Source: an uncultured Collinsella sp. (GTDB taxonomy: Bacteria > Actinomycetota > Coriobacteriia > Coriobacteriales > Coriobacteriaceae). From it: 64,000 bases of DNA. Shown in pieces: positions 8,188 to 19,909 of the stretch. The stretch is taken from assembly GCA_900544235.1 (NCBI GenBank), contig UQUL01000004.1:1-64000 (forward strand), read 5' to 3'. Made by a program: the position numbers and the translations under genes. Position 1 is the first letter of the stretch. Each line of letters opens with the position of its first letter. The notes below the pieces were generated by a model, which was not told the origin of the DNA, searched no databases, and was given only the letters and a program-made list of their open reading frames with translations.

Positions 8188-9960
8188 ATGCTGAAGAGGT
8201 TTCTTTCGTATTACGAGCCCCAGATGGGGCTTTTTGTTGCTGATACTGTTTGTGCTCTGGTGCTTGCCGCCATTGACCTGGCGTTCCCCATTATCCTGCG
8301 CAATTTGACCGGTGGGCTGTTTACTCAGGGTCAGGCTGCCATTATGCAGGCGCTCGGCATGATCGCGGTGGGCTTGGTGCTGATGTATGCCGTCCGCTGC
8401 GCCTGCCGCTATTTTGTGAGCTATTGGGGTCATGTGATGGGCGCGCGTATGGAGTCCAAAATGCGTGAGGACCTGTTCGACCAGTATGAGCGCTTTAGCT
8501 TTGCGTACTTCGATCGCAACAGCTCGGGCGACATGATGAGCCGCGTGGTCAACGACCTGTTCGATATCTGCGAGGCGGCGCACCACGTGCCCGAGTGGAT
8601 CATCATCTGCGGCATCGAGATTATCGGCTCGTTTGTGATCCTCTTTACCATTGCCCCGGTGCTGGCACTTGCCATGGCTGTGGTGACGGCGGCGTTTGCG
8701 GTCATCATGTTTTGGCAGAACATGCGCATGCGCGAGGTTTTTAGCGACAACCGCAAAAAGATCAGCGGCATCAATGCGCAGCTGCAGGATTCGCTGGCGG
8801 GCATGCGCGTGGTCAAGAGCTTTGCCAATGAGGAGACCGAACGTTTCAAGTTCCGCGCCTCCAACAATCGCTATCTTTCGTCCAAGGAGAACATGTATCA
8901 CGCCATGGGCGTCTATACCGCGACGTATGGCCTGCTCTCGGGTGTGCTCTATGTGATCGTGGTGCTGCTGGGTGGTTGGCTCGTTGCCCAGGGTCAGCTG
9001 CAGGCGGTCGATATGGCAACCTTCGCTCTCTACATTTCGCTGTTCTGCACGCCGCTCGAGACACTCGTCAATTCGGCCGAAACGTATCAGAAGGCTATTG
9101 CCGGCTTTAAGCGTATGGACGAGGTGCTCTCGACCGCGCCGGATATCCAGGACAAGCCGGGCGCCACGGATCTGCAGGTGACCGCCGGCGCCGTGGAGTA
9201 TCACGACGTGTGCTTTAACTACGAGGATGTCGAGCTGGGCGAGGGCGATGCCGACGAGCGTCCCGTTATCGACCATATGGATCTGTCCATCAAGCCCGGG
9301 CAGACCATCGCTTTGGTTGGCCCTTCGGGCGGCGGCAAGTCCACGACCTGTTCGCTGCTGCCGCGCTTTTATGACGTGGCTGCCGGCTCCATTAGCATCG
9401 ACGGCCAGGATGTGCGCGATGTGACGCAGCAGAGCCTGCGTCGTGCCATCGGCCTGGTGCAGCAGGATGTCTACCTGTTTGACGGAACAATCGGCGAGAA
9501 CATCGCCTACGGCAAGCCGGGTGCTACGGCAGAAGAGATCGCCGAGGCGGCCCGCCGCGCCAATATCGATACCTTTATCGAATCGCTTCCGCAGGGCTAC
9601 GACACCGTGGTAGGCGAGCGCGGCAGCCGTCTTTCGGGCGGACAGAAGCAGCGCGTTGCCATCGCGCGCGTGTTTCTCAAGAATCCCAAGATCCTTATTT
9701 TGGATGAGGCGACGAGTGCTTTGGATAACGAGAGCGAGGAGGCGGTGCAGGAGTCGCTCGAAGAGCTGGCACGCGGCCGTACCACGATCATCATCGCCCA
9801 TCGTCTTTCGACCATTAAGCATGCCGATGAGATTGCGACCGTTGAGCATGGTCGCGTTGTGGAGCGTGGCACGCACGAGGAGCTTCTCGCCCGTGGCGGC
9901 ACCTATGCCCGTTACTATCGAATGCAGTTCGAAGGTGCGCGTGCGCACGAGCTCGACTGA
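8188..9960 (+). CDS. ABC exporter, fused membrane and ATPase domains
   Basis: A 590-residue half-transporter. Residues 1-310 hold about six membrane helices of an ABC type-1 exporter domain. The rest is the ATPase with Walker A GPSGGGKST near 378, signature LSGGQKQR near 482, Walker B ILILDEATSAL near 502 and the switch His in IIIAHRLST. Such proteins act as dimers; with no partner half-transporter beside it, a homodimer is likely. Substrates in this family range from lipids to drugs and peptides, and none can be inferred here. A 320-residue membrane protein follows 19 bases later and may be linked to it. Confidence 0.93.
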   Translation: MLKRFLSYYEPQMGLFVADTVCALVLAAIDLAFPIILRNLTGGLFTQGQAAIMQALGMIAVGLVLMYAVRCACRYFVSYWGHVMGARMESKMREDLFDQYERFSFAYFDRNSSGDMMSRVVNDLFDICEAAHHVPEWIIICGIEIIGSFVILFTIAPVLALAMAVVTAAFAVIMFWQNMRMREVFSDNRKKISGINAQLQDSLAGMRVVKSFANEETERFKFRASNNRYLSSKENMYHAMGVYTATYGLLSGVLYVIVVLLGGWLVAQGQLQAVDMATFALYISLFCTPLETLVNSAETYQKAIAGFKRMDEVLSTAPDIQDKPGATDLQVTAGAVEYHDVCFNYEDVELGEGDADERPVIDHMDLSIKPGQTIALVGPSGGGKSTTCSLLPRFYDVAAGSISIDGQDVRDVTQQSLRRAIGLVQQDVYLFDGTIGENIAYGKPGATAEEIAEAARRANIDTFIESLPQGYDTVVGERGSRLSGGQKQRVAIARVFLKNPKILILDEATSALDNESEEAVQESLEELARGRTTIIIAHRLSTIKHADEIATVEHGRVVERGTHEELLARGGTYARYYRMQFEGARAHELD

Positions 9961-9979
9961 TTGATATGACAGGAAGTTT

Positions 9980-10942
9980 ATGGCTGACAAGAACCCTTTG
10001 ACTCCGGAAGAAGTGACGGAGTTATTCTCCGAAATCGATGCATCCGGTGTCTTGGATCCCACGCTTGCCAAAAAGCGAACCGAGCGCATGCGTGAGAAGG
10101 AGGCTGCGGCCAAGCGCGGTGACAAAGCGGCGCTAGCGCAGCTGCGCAGCGAGGACCGCGCGAGCCAGGCAAAACATATCGACCCACTGTCCGAGGACGA
10201 TCCTTCGGGCTCGCAGGTGAGCCATACCATTACGAAGACCGCGATGGCCGTGGTCATCGGTATTTTGGTGCTGATCGTGGGCATGCAGATTGGCTACGGC
10301 GTGATGCGTCGTCTGAACACCGCCAACCTGTCCGAGAGCGTTTCGGTCGATACCGTTTCTACAGCACTCAAGGGTGGACTCGAGTGGGGCAACGGCTTTA
10401 CGCAGTTCCCGCTCGACTTTACCGTCGATGAAGCCGATGAGCGTACGGGCACGGTCGAGGTGACGGTGTTGGACACATCGTCTGCCAACGAGCTCGAGCT
10501 GCTGTCCAACGGGCAGATTCAGGCCGCGGCGCTCGCGACCAACGCGCTGCTCAACGATAAGATTGACCGCGTGGTGTATAACGTTCACGCCTATATCGAC
10601 GAGGATAGCAACATTCAGCACGATTCCTTCTTTGGCATGTTCCCCGCGCGCGGCCACCAGAGCGCCATTTTGACGTTCGTGTGGACCAAGAGCTCATCCA
10701 ACGCCACGAGTATCGACTGGAAGATGCGCATCGTGAGTATGGATGACACCATCGCCGAGCGCATTCAGAAGCAGGTGAACTCGGTGTCGTCGTTGATTGA
10801 GGACCCGGTGGTGAGCCAGACCAAGATTGACGAGGAAAAGGCCGAACGTGACCTGGAGCATCGTCTACATGGCCGCGAGATTTTCCGCGGCGGCAAGCCC
10901 GATCGCACACCGTCCGAACTGCTGGAGCAGGACAAGAGATAA
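9980..10942 (+). CDS. Unknown membrane-anchored protein
   Basis: I do not recognise this 320-residue protein. Residues 1-75 are charged and cytoplasmic-looking (KKRTERMREKEAAAKRG). One strong membrane helix follows at about 82-107 (TAMAVVIGILVLIVGMQIGY). The remaining 210 residues would lie outside and look like a mixed alpha/beta domain with no cysteines. No signal peptidase or lipobox site is seen. It starts 19 bases after the ABC exporter and ends at a terminator, so the two probably form an operon. A role as an accessory of that exporter is only an inference. Confidence 0.85.
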   Translation: MADKNPLTPEEVTELFSEIDASGVLDPTLAKKRTERMREKEAAAKRGDKAALAQLRSEDRASQAKHIDPLSEDDPSGSQVSHTITKTAMAVVIGILVLIVGMQIGYGVMRRLNTANLSESVSVDTVSTALKGGLEWGNGFTQFPLDFTVDEADERTGTVEVTVLDTSSANELELLSNGQIQAAALATNALLNDKIDRVVYNVHAYIDEDSNIQHDSFFGMFPARGHQSAILTFVWTKSSSNATSIDWKMRIVSMDDTIAERIQKQVNSVSSLIEDPVVSQTKIDEEKAERDLEHRLHGREIFRGGKPDRTPSELLEQDKR

Positions 10943-10951
10943 TAAGATGCC

Positions 10952-10991
10952 GTCATCCCGCGTGAGCCACAAGCCCGCGCGGGATGATTTT
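10952..10991 (+). terminator. Terminator after the exporter operon
   Basis: TCATCCCGCG (10952-10961) pairs perfectly with CGCGGGATGA (10977-10986) and is followed by TTTTTC. Confidence 0.9.
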
Positions 10992-11111
10992 TCTGGGACG
11001 GGGATTAAAAAATCATTATGCATAGAAAGTCATAATTATCATTTCGTAAACATTTCGATGAAATTAACGCCATGAGGCATGCTTGCGGTTACAATACCGC
11101 GAGGCCTAACT

Positions 11112-11150
11112 ACACACCTTTAAGCCGGTCCTGTGAGACCGGGAAGGAGA
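11112..11150 (+). promoter_or_regulatory. PyrR-binding hairpin before carA
   Basis: CCGGTC (11125-11130), loop CTGTGA and GACCGG (11137-11142) form a short hairpin after ACCTTTAAG, matching the PyrR target with its GUCCUGUGAGAC core. The stem abuts AAGGAGA, the carA ribosome-binding site. Binding of PyrR-UMP would therefore most simply block translation, as proposed for actinobacteria, rather than act through an attenuator, and I see no separate terminator here. A -10-like TACAAT lies near 11091. Confidence 0.85.
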
Positions 11151-11153
11151 ATT

Positions 11154-12584
11154 ATGGCGAACAACCATACTGCGGGCGCTGCCGCCCGCACCTTCGCGCC
11201 CAGCGAGCTTTGCCAGCGCATGCTGGCCAAAACCAGCAAGGGCACCTGCGGTCCCTGCATCCTGTATCTTGAGGATGGGACCATTTTTTATGGACGTGCA
11301 TGCGGCGCCGAGGGCACCGCGACCGGCGAAGTCTGCTTCAACACCTCGCTCGAGGGCTACTTTGAGGTCATGACCGACCCGAGTTATGCCGGCCAAATCG
11401 TAACCATGACCTATCCGCAGATCGGCAACTACGGTATCGACGAGACCGACGTCCAGTCGGCCTTCCCCGGCGACGCCGTGCGCTCTGCGAGCGCTCCGGC
11501 CATGCGCGGCATGATCGTTCGCGACATGTGCGCCACGCCTTCTAACTGGCGCTCGGCCGTCAGCGTGCCGGAGTACCTGCGCGCACACGGCATCGTTGCT
11601 ATCGAGGGTGTCGACACCCGCGCTCTGGTGCGCCATCTGCGCGACAATGGTTCCAAGATGGGCATTATCTCGACCGAGATCTTCGACGTCGACGAGCTTG
11701 CCGAGCGTCTGGCCGCAGCGCCTACGCTGGTAGGCGAGAACCTGGTCAAGACCGTAAGTTGCCCCGCGCCTCATGAGTTTGTGGCCGCCGACCTGCCTGC
11801 CACGCATGACTTTGCGCTTTCGGCTGCCGCTCCTGCCCGTCACAAAGTGGTCGCCTACGACTGCGGTGTGAAGCGCGGCATTCTGGAAGGGCTGGTCCGC
11901 GCCGGCTGCGACCTTACCGTCGTGCCGTGGAATACGCCCGCGAGCGAGGTGCTCGACATGAATCCCGACGGCGTCTTTTTGTCCAATGGCCCCGGCGACC
12001 CCGACGCCGTGGTGGAGACCTACGAGCAGGTGCAGCAGCTGATCGGCAAGGTGCCGGTCTTTGGTATTTGTCTTGGTCACCAGATGATCAGCCTGGCCTG
12101 CGGCGCCCAGATGGAAAAGCTTAAGTTCGGTCACCGCGGTGGCAACCAGCCGGTTATGAACCTGGTAAGCCGTCGCGTGGAGATCACCGCGCAAAACCAT
12201 GGCTTTGGCCTGCTGTTCCCCAGCCTGGGCAAGCTTGTCCCCGAGCTTTCCGGCGGCGAGACCGAGCATGCGGTCGATGGAGATCTGCGCGTCTGGGTGC
12301 GCCGCGGAATCGCGCCGGTCGTGATGAACGAGCGCTTTGGCCGCATTCGCCTGACGCACGTGAACCTCAACGACGGCACCGCCGAGGGCATCCAGCTGCT
12401 CGACGCCCCGTGCTTCTCGGTCCAGTACCACCCCGAGGCCTCGCCTGGCCCCACCGATGCTCACTATCTCTTTACCGCCTTTACGCGACTCATGGACGGC
12501 GAGGAGAACTACCTGGACATCGACACCGCGAAGGACCGCCTGGCTGGTTGGAATTTCGCCGAGACTGAGACCGAGGAGAACTAA
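11154..12584 (+). CDS. carA: Carbamoyl-phosphate synthase small subunit
   Basis: The 476-residue subunit has the CarA N-terminal domain ([39 protein letters not shown]) and a class I glutamine amidotransferase domain with the nucleophile Cys in FGICLGHQM near residue 305 and the His/Glu pair in [10 protein letters not shown] near 424. It supplies ammonia from glutamine to CarB. It is longer than the usual 380 or so residues: about 20 extra at the N-terminus, a stretch between the domains, and a short tail. The start has AAGGAGA four bases upstream. carB begins one base after its stop. Confidence 0.96.
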   Translation: MANNHTAGAAARTFAPSELCQRMLAKTSKGTCGPCILYLEDGTIFYGRACGAEGTATGEVCFNTSLEGYFEVMTDPSYAGQIVTMTYPQIGNYGIDETDVQSAFPGDAVRSASAPAMRGMIVRDMCATPSNWRSAVSVPEYLRAHGIVAIEGVDTRALVRHLRDNGSKMGIISTEIFDVDELAERLAAAPTLVGENLVKTVSCPAPHEFVAADLPATHDFALSAAAPARHKVVAYDCGVKRGILEGLVRAGCDLTVVPWNTPASEVLDMNPDGVFLSNGPGDPDAVVETYEQVQQLIGKVPVFGICLGHQMISLACGAQMEKLKFGHRGGNQPVMNLVSRRVEITAQNHGFGLLFPSLGKLVPELSGGETEHAVDGDLRVWVRRGIAPVVMNERFGRIRLTHVNLNDGTAEGIQLLDAPCFSVQYHPEASPGPTDAHYLFTAFTRLMDGEENYLDIDTAKDRLAGWNFAETETEEN

Positions 12585-12585
12585 C

Positions 12586-15900
<3,315 letters not shown>

Positions 15901-15911
15901 TTGACCTGGTC

Positions 15912-16002
15912 GGCCGGGGTGGGAGGGGCCGAGATTTCCCCCTTTCGCTCCGGCTGCAAGCAGAGTCGCTCAGGAGGAAACTCGGCCCCTCCCGCCCCGG
16001 CC
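15912..16002. repeat. Foldback element L1 (22-bp arms, conserved tip)
   Basis: The arms at 15912-15933 and 15981-16002 are complementary over 22 bases with a single G-U pair. On the minus strand the tip reads TGAGCGACT, a small GC-rich hairpin, then GGAGCGAA, the motif shared with the elements at 16153 and 37969. The arms themselves are unrelated to those of the other two elements. Confidence 0.85.
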
Positions 16003-16075
16003 TGCGGTGACTTGGCTGCACCGTGTGCTGCCGAAGGGGCTTTGCGCGATGACTAGGGCTGAATAAAAAGTGAGT

Positions 16076-16111
16076 GTGGGATCCGCCGTTCATTCGAACG
16101 GCGGATCCCAC
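16076..16111. terminator. Perfect 16-bp hairpin between carB and purE
   Basis: GTGGGATCCGCCGTTC (16076-16091) pairs perfectly with its complement at 16096-16111 across ATTC. AAAAAG lies upstream and GTTAATATTT downstream, so it may act as a weak terminator in either direction. Confidence 0.65.
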
Positions 16112-16152
16112 GTTAATATTTCAGCCAACGTACGTCATGGCAATTCCCGGTA

Positions 16153-16257
16153 GGTCCCCGGGTGCCCCGCGGCGGGCTGGGTTTATTGTCTGAGCGACTT
16201 TGCGAAGCAAGGGGAGCGAAGATAAAAACCCAGCCCGCCGCGGGGCACCCGGGGACC
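16153..16257. repeat. Foldback element L2 (32-bp perfect arms, conserved tip)
   Basis: Bases 16153-16184 and 16226-16257 form a perfect 32-bp inverted repeat. The 41-base tip contains TGAGCGACT, then TTTGCGAAGCAAGGGG, then AGCGAAG. Its tip matches the element at 37969 closely while the arms are different. It ends about 85 bases before purE. Confidence 0.9.
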
Positions 16258-16343
16258 GCAGGGACGGGAGCAGCTATACTACTCTCAGTAGTTAAGGGTC
16301 GCGGATCCGCCGCGTCGCCGCTCTCAACAGGAGGTCTTTGTTT

Positions 16344-16808
16344 ATGGCAGATCAAAAGCCGGTCGTCGGGATCATCATGGGCTCCAAGTCCGATCTGGGC
16401 GTTATGGAAGGTTGCACCGCCGAGCTCGAGGCGCTTGGTGTGCCCTATGAGCTCGTCATTGCGAGCGCACATCGCACGCCGGCGAAGGTCCACGAGTGGG
16501 CTTCGACCGCTGCCGATCGCGGTATCAAAGTGATTATCGCCGCCGCCGGCAAGGCCGCTCACCTGGGTGGTGTCGTGGCTGCCTTTACGCCACTGCCGGT
16601 TATCGGTGTGCCTATGAAGACGAGTGACCTGGGCGGTATGGATTCGCTGCTGTCGATGGTGCAGATGCCTTCGGGCGTGCCCGTGGCCTGCGTTGCCATC
16701 AACGGCGCCAAGAACGCCGCCATCTACGCCACGCAGATTCTGGGCGCTTGCGACCCCGAATACCGCAAGGTTATCGAGAAAATGAAGCAGGAGATGGCCG
16801 ACGCCTAG
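16344..16808 (+). CDS. purE: N5-carboxyaminoimidazole ribonucleotide mutase
   Basis: The 154-residue protein shows the class I PurE motifs GIIMGSKSDLGVM, IASAHRTPAKV and AAAGKAAHLGGVVAA. It moves the carboxyl group within carboxyaminoimidazole ribonucleotide, the sixth step of purine synthesis, as an octamer in the cytoplasm. AGGAGG lies about 11 bases before the ATG at 16344, and a -10-like TATACT is near 16274. The partner purK is not in the window. A sortase gene follows after 35 bases, an unrelated neighbour that may still share the transcript. Confidence 0.95.
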   Translation: MADQKPVVGIIMGSKSDLGVMEGCTAELEALGVPYELVIASAHRTPAKVHEWASTAADRGIKVIIAAAGKAAHLGGVVAAFTPLPVIGVPMKTSDLGGMDSLLSMVQMPSGVPVACVAINGAKNAAIYATQILGACDPEYRKVIEKMKQEMADA

Positions 16809-16843
16809 GCGTTCCGCCGTTACACCGCAGTATAAGGAGAGCC

Positions 16844-17842
16844 ATGTCCGACTATCAGGGAAAACGATTCAAGGCTTCTCAGATTCCCGATCCGTCGAAG
16901 CCGGATGCTGCCCATGCGGCGCAGCAGGGTCGGGCATCCTCTCCTCAGCAGCCACGCGCGCCGCGCCCCGTGACACCGGCGACGCATCGTCGGCAGGACG
17001 CGCCGGCCGCATATCGACCTTCATCTTATAGCACCGCTAAGAAGCCGCCCCGGTCTTCATCGCATGCCGCGCCGTCGGATTACACCGAGCCGCCGCGCAA
17101 AAAGCGCCGCTCCGTTATCCCCATCTTGCTCATCATTATTGGCATCGGCCTAATCGTTGCCGCTGCCGCCATCTTTATCAACGCCCAGATTGGCTATAAG
17201 CAGGCAAGCGATTCGTACCAGAAGATCGAAAAACAATATGTGAGCGACAAGGACGCCAGCGGCGTGCCGATTATAGACTTTGATGCACTTGCCCAGACGA
17301 ATCCCGAGGTTGTGGGTTGGATTTACGCGCCCGGCACCAACATCAACTATCCCGTCGTGCAGACCAACAACAACTCCAAATACCTCAACACGCTGTTTGA
17401 CGGTACGGCTAACGCGTCCGGTGCCATCTTCTTGGATAGCGACGACACCGCGCCGGGCATGGTGGATCAGCAGACCACGATCTACGGCCACCATATGAAC
17501 GATGGGTCGATGTTCAACGTGATTTCGGACACCACCGACCAAGCGACGTTCGATAGCATCGAGTACGTGTATTACATCACGCGCGATGCAACGTATAAGC
17601 TGCGTCCGCTGGCGACCAAGGTCGTTGAGGATACGTACTCCAAGGCGCGCGCGACCAACTTTGAGGGTGACGACGGGCTCAAGAACTACCTGTCCGAGAT
17701 GCTTGACGGTGCCTCTGCCGTGGCGAGCGATGCCACCGATCGTGCCGCTTCGGCAACCAAGGTCGTGACGCTCGTGACCTGTCGTTCGCTGTCGCTGAGC
17801 AACACACGCGCCGTCATGGTGCTCACGCCGGTCGAGGAATAG
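16844..17842 (+). CDS. Class B-type sortase
   Basis: A 332-residue membrane protein. Residues 1-85 are a Pro/Ser/Arg-rich cytoplasmic part, a membrane helix follows (VIPILLIIIGIGLIVAAAAI), then the extracellular transpeptidase. The active-site His is in TTIYGHHMNDGSMF near 215, Cys in LVTCRS near 310 and Arg in SNTRAVM a few residues later. The GHHMNDGSMF context is typical of class B sortases, which attach proteins to the cell wall. The surface proteins in this window end in LAATG-type signals, so this enzyme may or may not be their partner. AAGGAG precedes the start. Confidence 0.92.
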   Translation: MSDYQGKRFKASQIPDPSKPDAAHAAQQGRASSPQQPRAPRPVTPATHRRQDAPAAYRPSSYSTAKKPPRSSSHAAPSDYTEPPRKKRRSVIPILLIIIGIGLIVAAAAIFINAQIGYKQASDSYQKIEKQYVSDKDASGVPIIDFDALAQTNPEVVGWIYAPGTNINYPVVQTNNNSKYLNTLFDGTANASGAIFLDSDDTAPGMVDQQTTIYGHHMNDGSMFNVISDTTDQATFDSIEYVYYITRDATYKLRPLATKVVEDTYSKARATNFEGDDGLKNYLSEMLDGASAVASDATDRAASATKVVTLVTCRSLSLSNTRAVMVLTPVEE

Positions 17843-17845
17843 ATA

Positions 17846-18295
17846 ATGGGCTACTCAATGACGGTGAAAGGGGAAATGATGCTCGAGAATGGCAAAACGA
17901 TGCCTTCGGTTGATGCTTGGCTGCGCGAGGCCAAGGCCGATGCTTCGGCGGGAGACTGTGGGATGTATCTGACGCATAACGGTGTGGTGCGCGCGACGCC
18001 CAAGTCCGAGGTCCGCGGGATCAAAACCGATGGCGTAGCTCCCGGGCGCAGGGTTGGCGGCATGGTGTTCGGCTTCGATGCTCAGAAGGTGCAGGCTGCT
18101 ATCGAGGCCACGAGCGCGATGCCGGGTATTGGCTATGTGCGCGTGTGGCTGGCAAGCGGCGAGCTCGCCGTGGGTGACGACATCATGCTCGTGCTCATCG
18201 GCGGGGACATTCGCCCGCACGTGGTCGATGCCCTGCAGGCACTCGTTGGCACCATCAAGAACGAATGCGTGAGTGAGGTCGAGCGCGAGGCGTAG
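17846..18295 (+). CDS. MoaE-like protein (molybdopterin synthase large-subunit fold)
   Basis: The 149-residue protein resembles MoaE in layout: a central GMYLTHNGVVR strand in the place of the family's G-x-FxGxVR, and a C-terminal GYVRVWLASGELAVGDDIMLVLIG followed by a helix and KNECVSE where MoaE has its HR and K-x-P-x-WK-x-E motifs. Several conserved basic residues of MoaE are missing, so activity as a molybdopterin synthase is doubtful. No other molybdenum-cofactor gene is in the window. It starts three bases after the sortase stop. Confidence in the family is moderate. Confidence 0.5.
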   Translation: MGYSMTVKGEMMLENGKTMPSVDAWLREAKADASAGDCGMYLTHNGVVRATPKSEVRGIKTDGVAPGRRVGGMVFGFDAQKVQAAIEATSAMPGIGYVRVWLASGELAVGDDIMLVLIGGDIRPHVVDALQALVGTIKNECVSEVEREA

Positions 18296-18325
18296 AGGCT
18301 TGCGTCGATAGAAGGCTCGTTTATA

Positions 18326-18364
18326 AAAATGCCCGCCGGTACGTGTGATACCGGCGGGCATTTT
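18326..18364. terminator. Bidirectional terminator between convergent genes
   Basis: AAAATGCCCGCCGGTA (18326-18341) pairs perfectly with its complement at 18349-18364. A-rich and T-rich ends on both sides let it stop transcripts from the MoaE-like gene (+) and from the CmpB-type gene (-). Confidence 0.92.
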
Positions 18365-18385
18365 GCGTTTTGGGCGCGGTGGACG

Positions 18386-19615
18386 CTACACGCGCGTCGC
18401 ATCCTTGGGGCTCATGGTCATGCTCTGGAAGCGATTCTCCATAAAGTCATTATCGAAGTACTTGCCGTAGAACTGCGCAACGGGAATATCCGGTTCCGTG
18501 TCGTTGACGCGCTGATACCAATAATCGAGCGACTGCAGCGTCATAACGCCATCGACCAGCATAATGATGGTGAAGATGACAGTAGCCGAGTAGCGACTCT
18601 TCCACGGAATCATGTTGATGAGCTTGAGCAGCCTCGGCAGCAGCAGCTTGATCCAGATGAGTCCGCCCAGGCCCCACAGGCAGGCAAAGCCCGTGCAGGT
18701 GCGTCCGCCCGTAAGGACGGCGAGCGGGTCGGGCATGCCGAACAGCTTCATGTGCGAGTAGCTCCACGAGACCACGCCAAACGAGGTCTGCATAAACCAG
18801 CCCACGAACACCTCAAAGCTCGCGCCGAGCAGCGCGCTCACCAAAAAGATAATGATGGGGTTCTTTTTGTAGAAGCGGTTGAGCACCATGGTCATGAGCA
18901 CGGCGCCAAATCCGTAGATGGGGCTGAAGGGGCCAAACAGCATGCCGGCGCGGTTCTGGTAGACGCCGGGGTCGTCGACCGTCATGTGCCAGATGTCCTC
19001 GGCGATCAGGCCGAGTATGCAGCAGACAAAGAATACCCAGAACAGGTTGAAGTAATTGAGCTTGATGTAGCCTTCGCCGGTTTCATCGCGCCCGAGCATG
19101 CCCTCGGCGGCGGCGTCGCGATCGAGCATCTCTTGCAGGCGGCGCTGCAGCTCGCGCTCCTGGCGCAGCGTGGGGTCGACGGTGGTCGAAAGCGCGACGA
19201 GGATGCCGAGCTGGATGGCAGGGCGCAGCAAGAAAGGCCCGATACCCTGGAGCATCACGTCAACCAAAAGCTCGACGACGGTCAATGCGATAAGGATATA
19301 GGACAGACGGGCGGCATTGCGGCGCTGGTTCTTGATGAGATCCAGGCCAAAGATGATCAAGATGACGGCACTGGCAGCCGAGAGCATGATGCCGGCGACA
19401 ATCAGTCCGACCGCGACGAGCGTGTTGTCGCCGAGCTTGGCGGCGGCGTTGCCGTTGATGAGTGCGGTGATGACCTGCCACATAAAGGCGCCGACCGACG
19501 GGAGTGTACCCACGCCGGACAGGATGCACAGGACGGCGTACACCTTAATGATGAGGGGGATCTTCTTGACCTCCGTGGCGCTGGGGACGCTGGGGTCGAG
19601 TTCGTTTCGATCCAT
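18386..19615 (-). CDS. CmpB-type multi-spanning membrane protein (putative ABC permease)
   Basis: The 409-residue protein has about ten hydrophobic segments. The N-terminal half has four helices and a charged loop (RQERELQRRLQEMLDRDAAAE). The C-terminal half (NLFWVFFVCCILGLIAEDIWH, FGPFSPIYGFGAVLMT, ASFEVFVGWFMQ) matches the CmpB-type putative ABC transporter permeases by memory. No ATPase gene is next to it and its substrate is unknown. The ATG at 19615 has AAAGG seven bases upstream. It stands alone on the minus strand between the sortase operon and purF. Confidence 0.8.
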   Translation of the reverse strand: MDRNELDPSVPSATEVKKIPLIIKVYAVLCILSGVGTLPSVGAFMWQVITALINGNAAAKLGDNTLVAVGLIVAGIMLSAASAVILIIFGLDLIKNQRRNAARLSYILIALTVVELLVDVMLQGIGPFLLRPAIQLGILVALSTTVDPTLRQERELQRRLQEMLDRDAAAEGMLGRDETGEGYIKLNYFNLFWVFFVCCILGLIAEDIWHMTVDDPGVYQNRAGMLFGPFSPIYGFGAVLMTMVLNRFYKKNPIIIFLVSALLGASFEVFVGWFMQTSFGVVSWSYSHMKLFGMPDPLAVLTGGRTCTGFACLWGLGGLIWIKLLLPRLLKLINMIPWKSRYSATVIFTIIMLVDGVMTLQSLDYWYQRVNDTEPDIPVAQFYGKYFDNDFMENRFQSMTMSPKDATRV

Positions 19616-19862
19616 ACATAACCTTTCTCGTTTTGCTGTAGGTACAAGGATACGCCGCCGACCTGCCAAAAGACAGGACGAACGTCCCAATTGCAACAAT
19701 GCAAACCCCAACGGCGGGCGAGACGCGTCGCAACGGAAGTATGCGGGATCGTCGGCCCCGAGGCGGTTGCCCAATAAAATGTTTGGCTGCAAAACGGATT
19801 ATAAGCTCGGTGGGCTTTTAAAAAGCGCTGTTCATGCGCGGGAGTGCTTGTCTTGCCGTGCG

Positions 19863-19868
19863 TATAAT
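19863..19868 (+). promoter_or_regulatory. -10 box of purF
   Basis: A perfect TATAAT lies 42 bases before the purF start. The region 17 bases upstream (GGGAGT) is a poor -35, so an activator or an extended -10 may be needed. Confidence 0.5.
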
Positions 19869-19909
19869 AGGGCGGGTAACGCCAAATAACGAGGCTCTGA
19901 GGGGATGCC

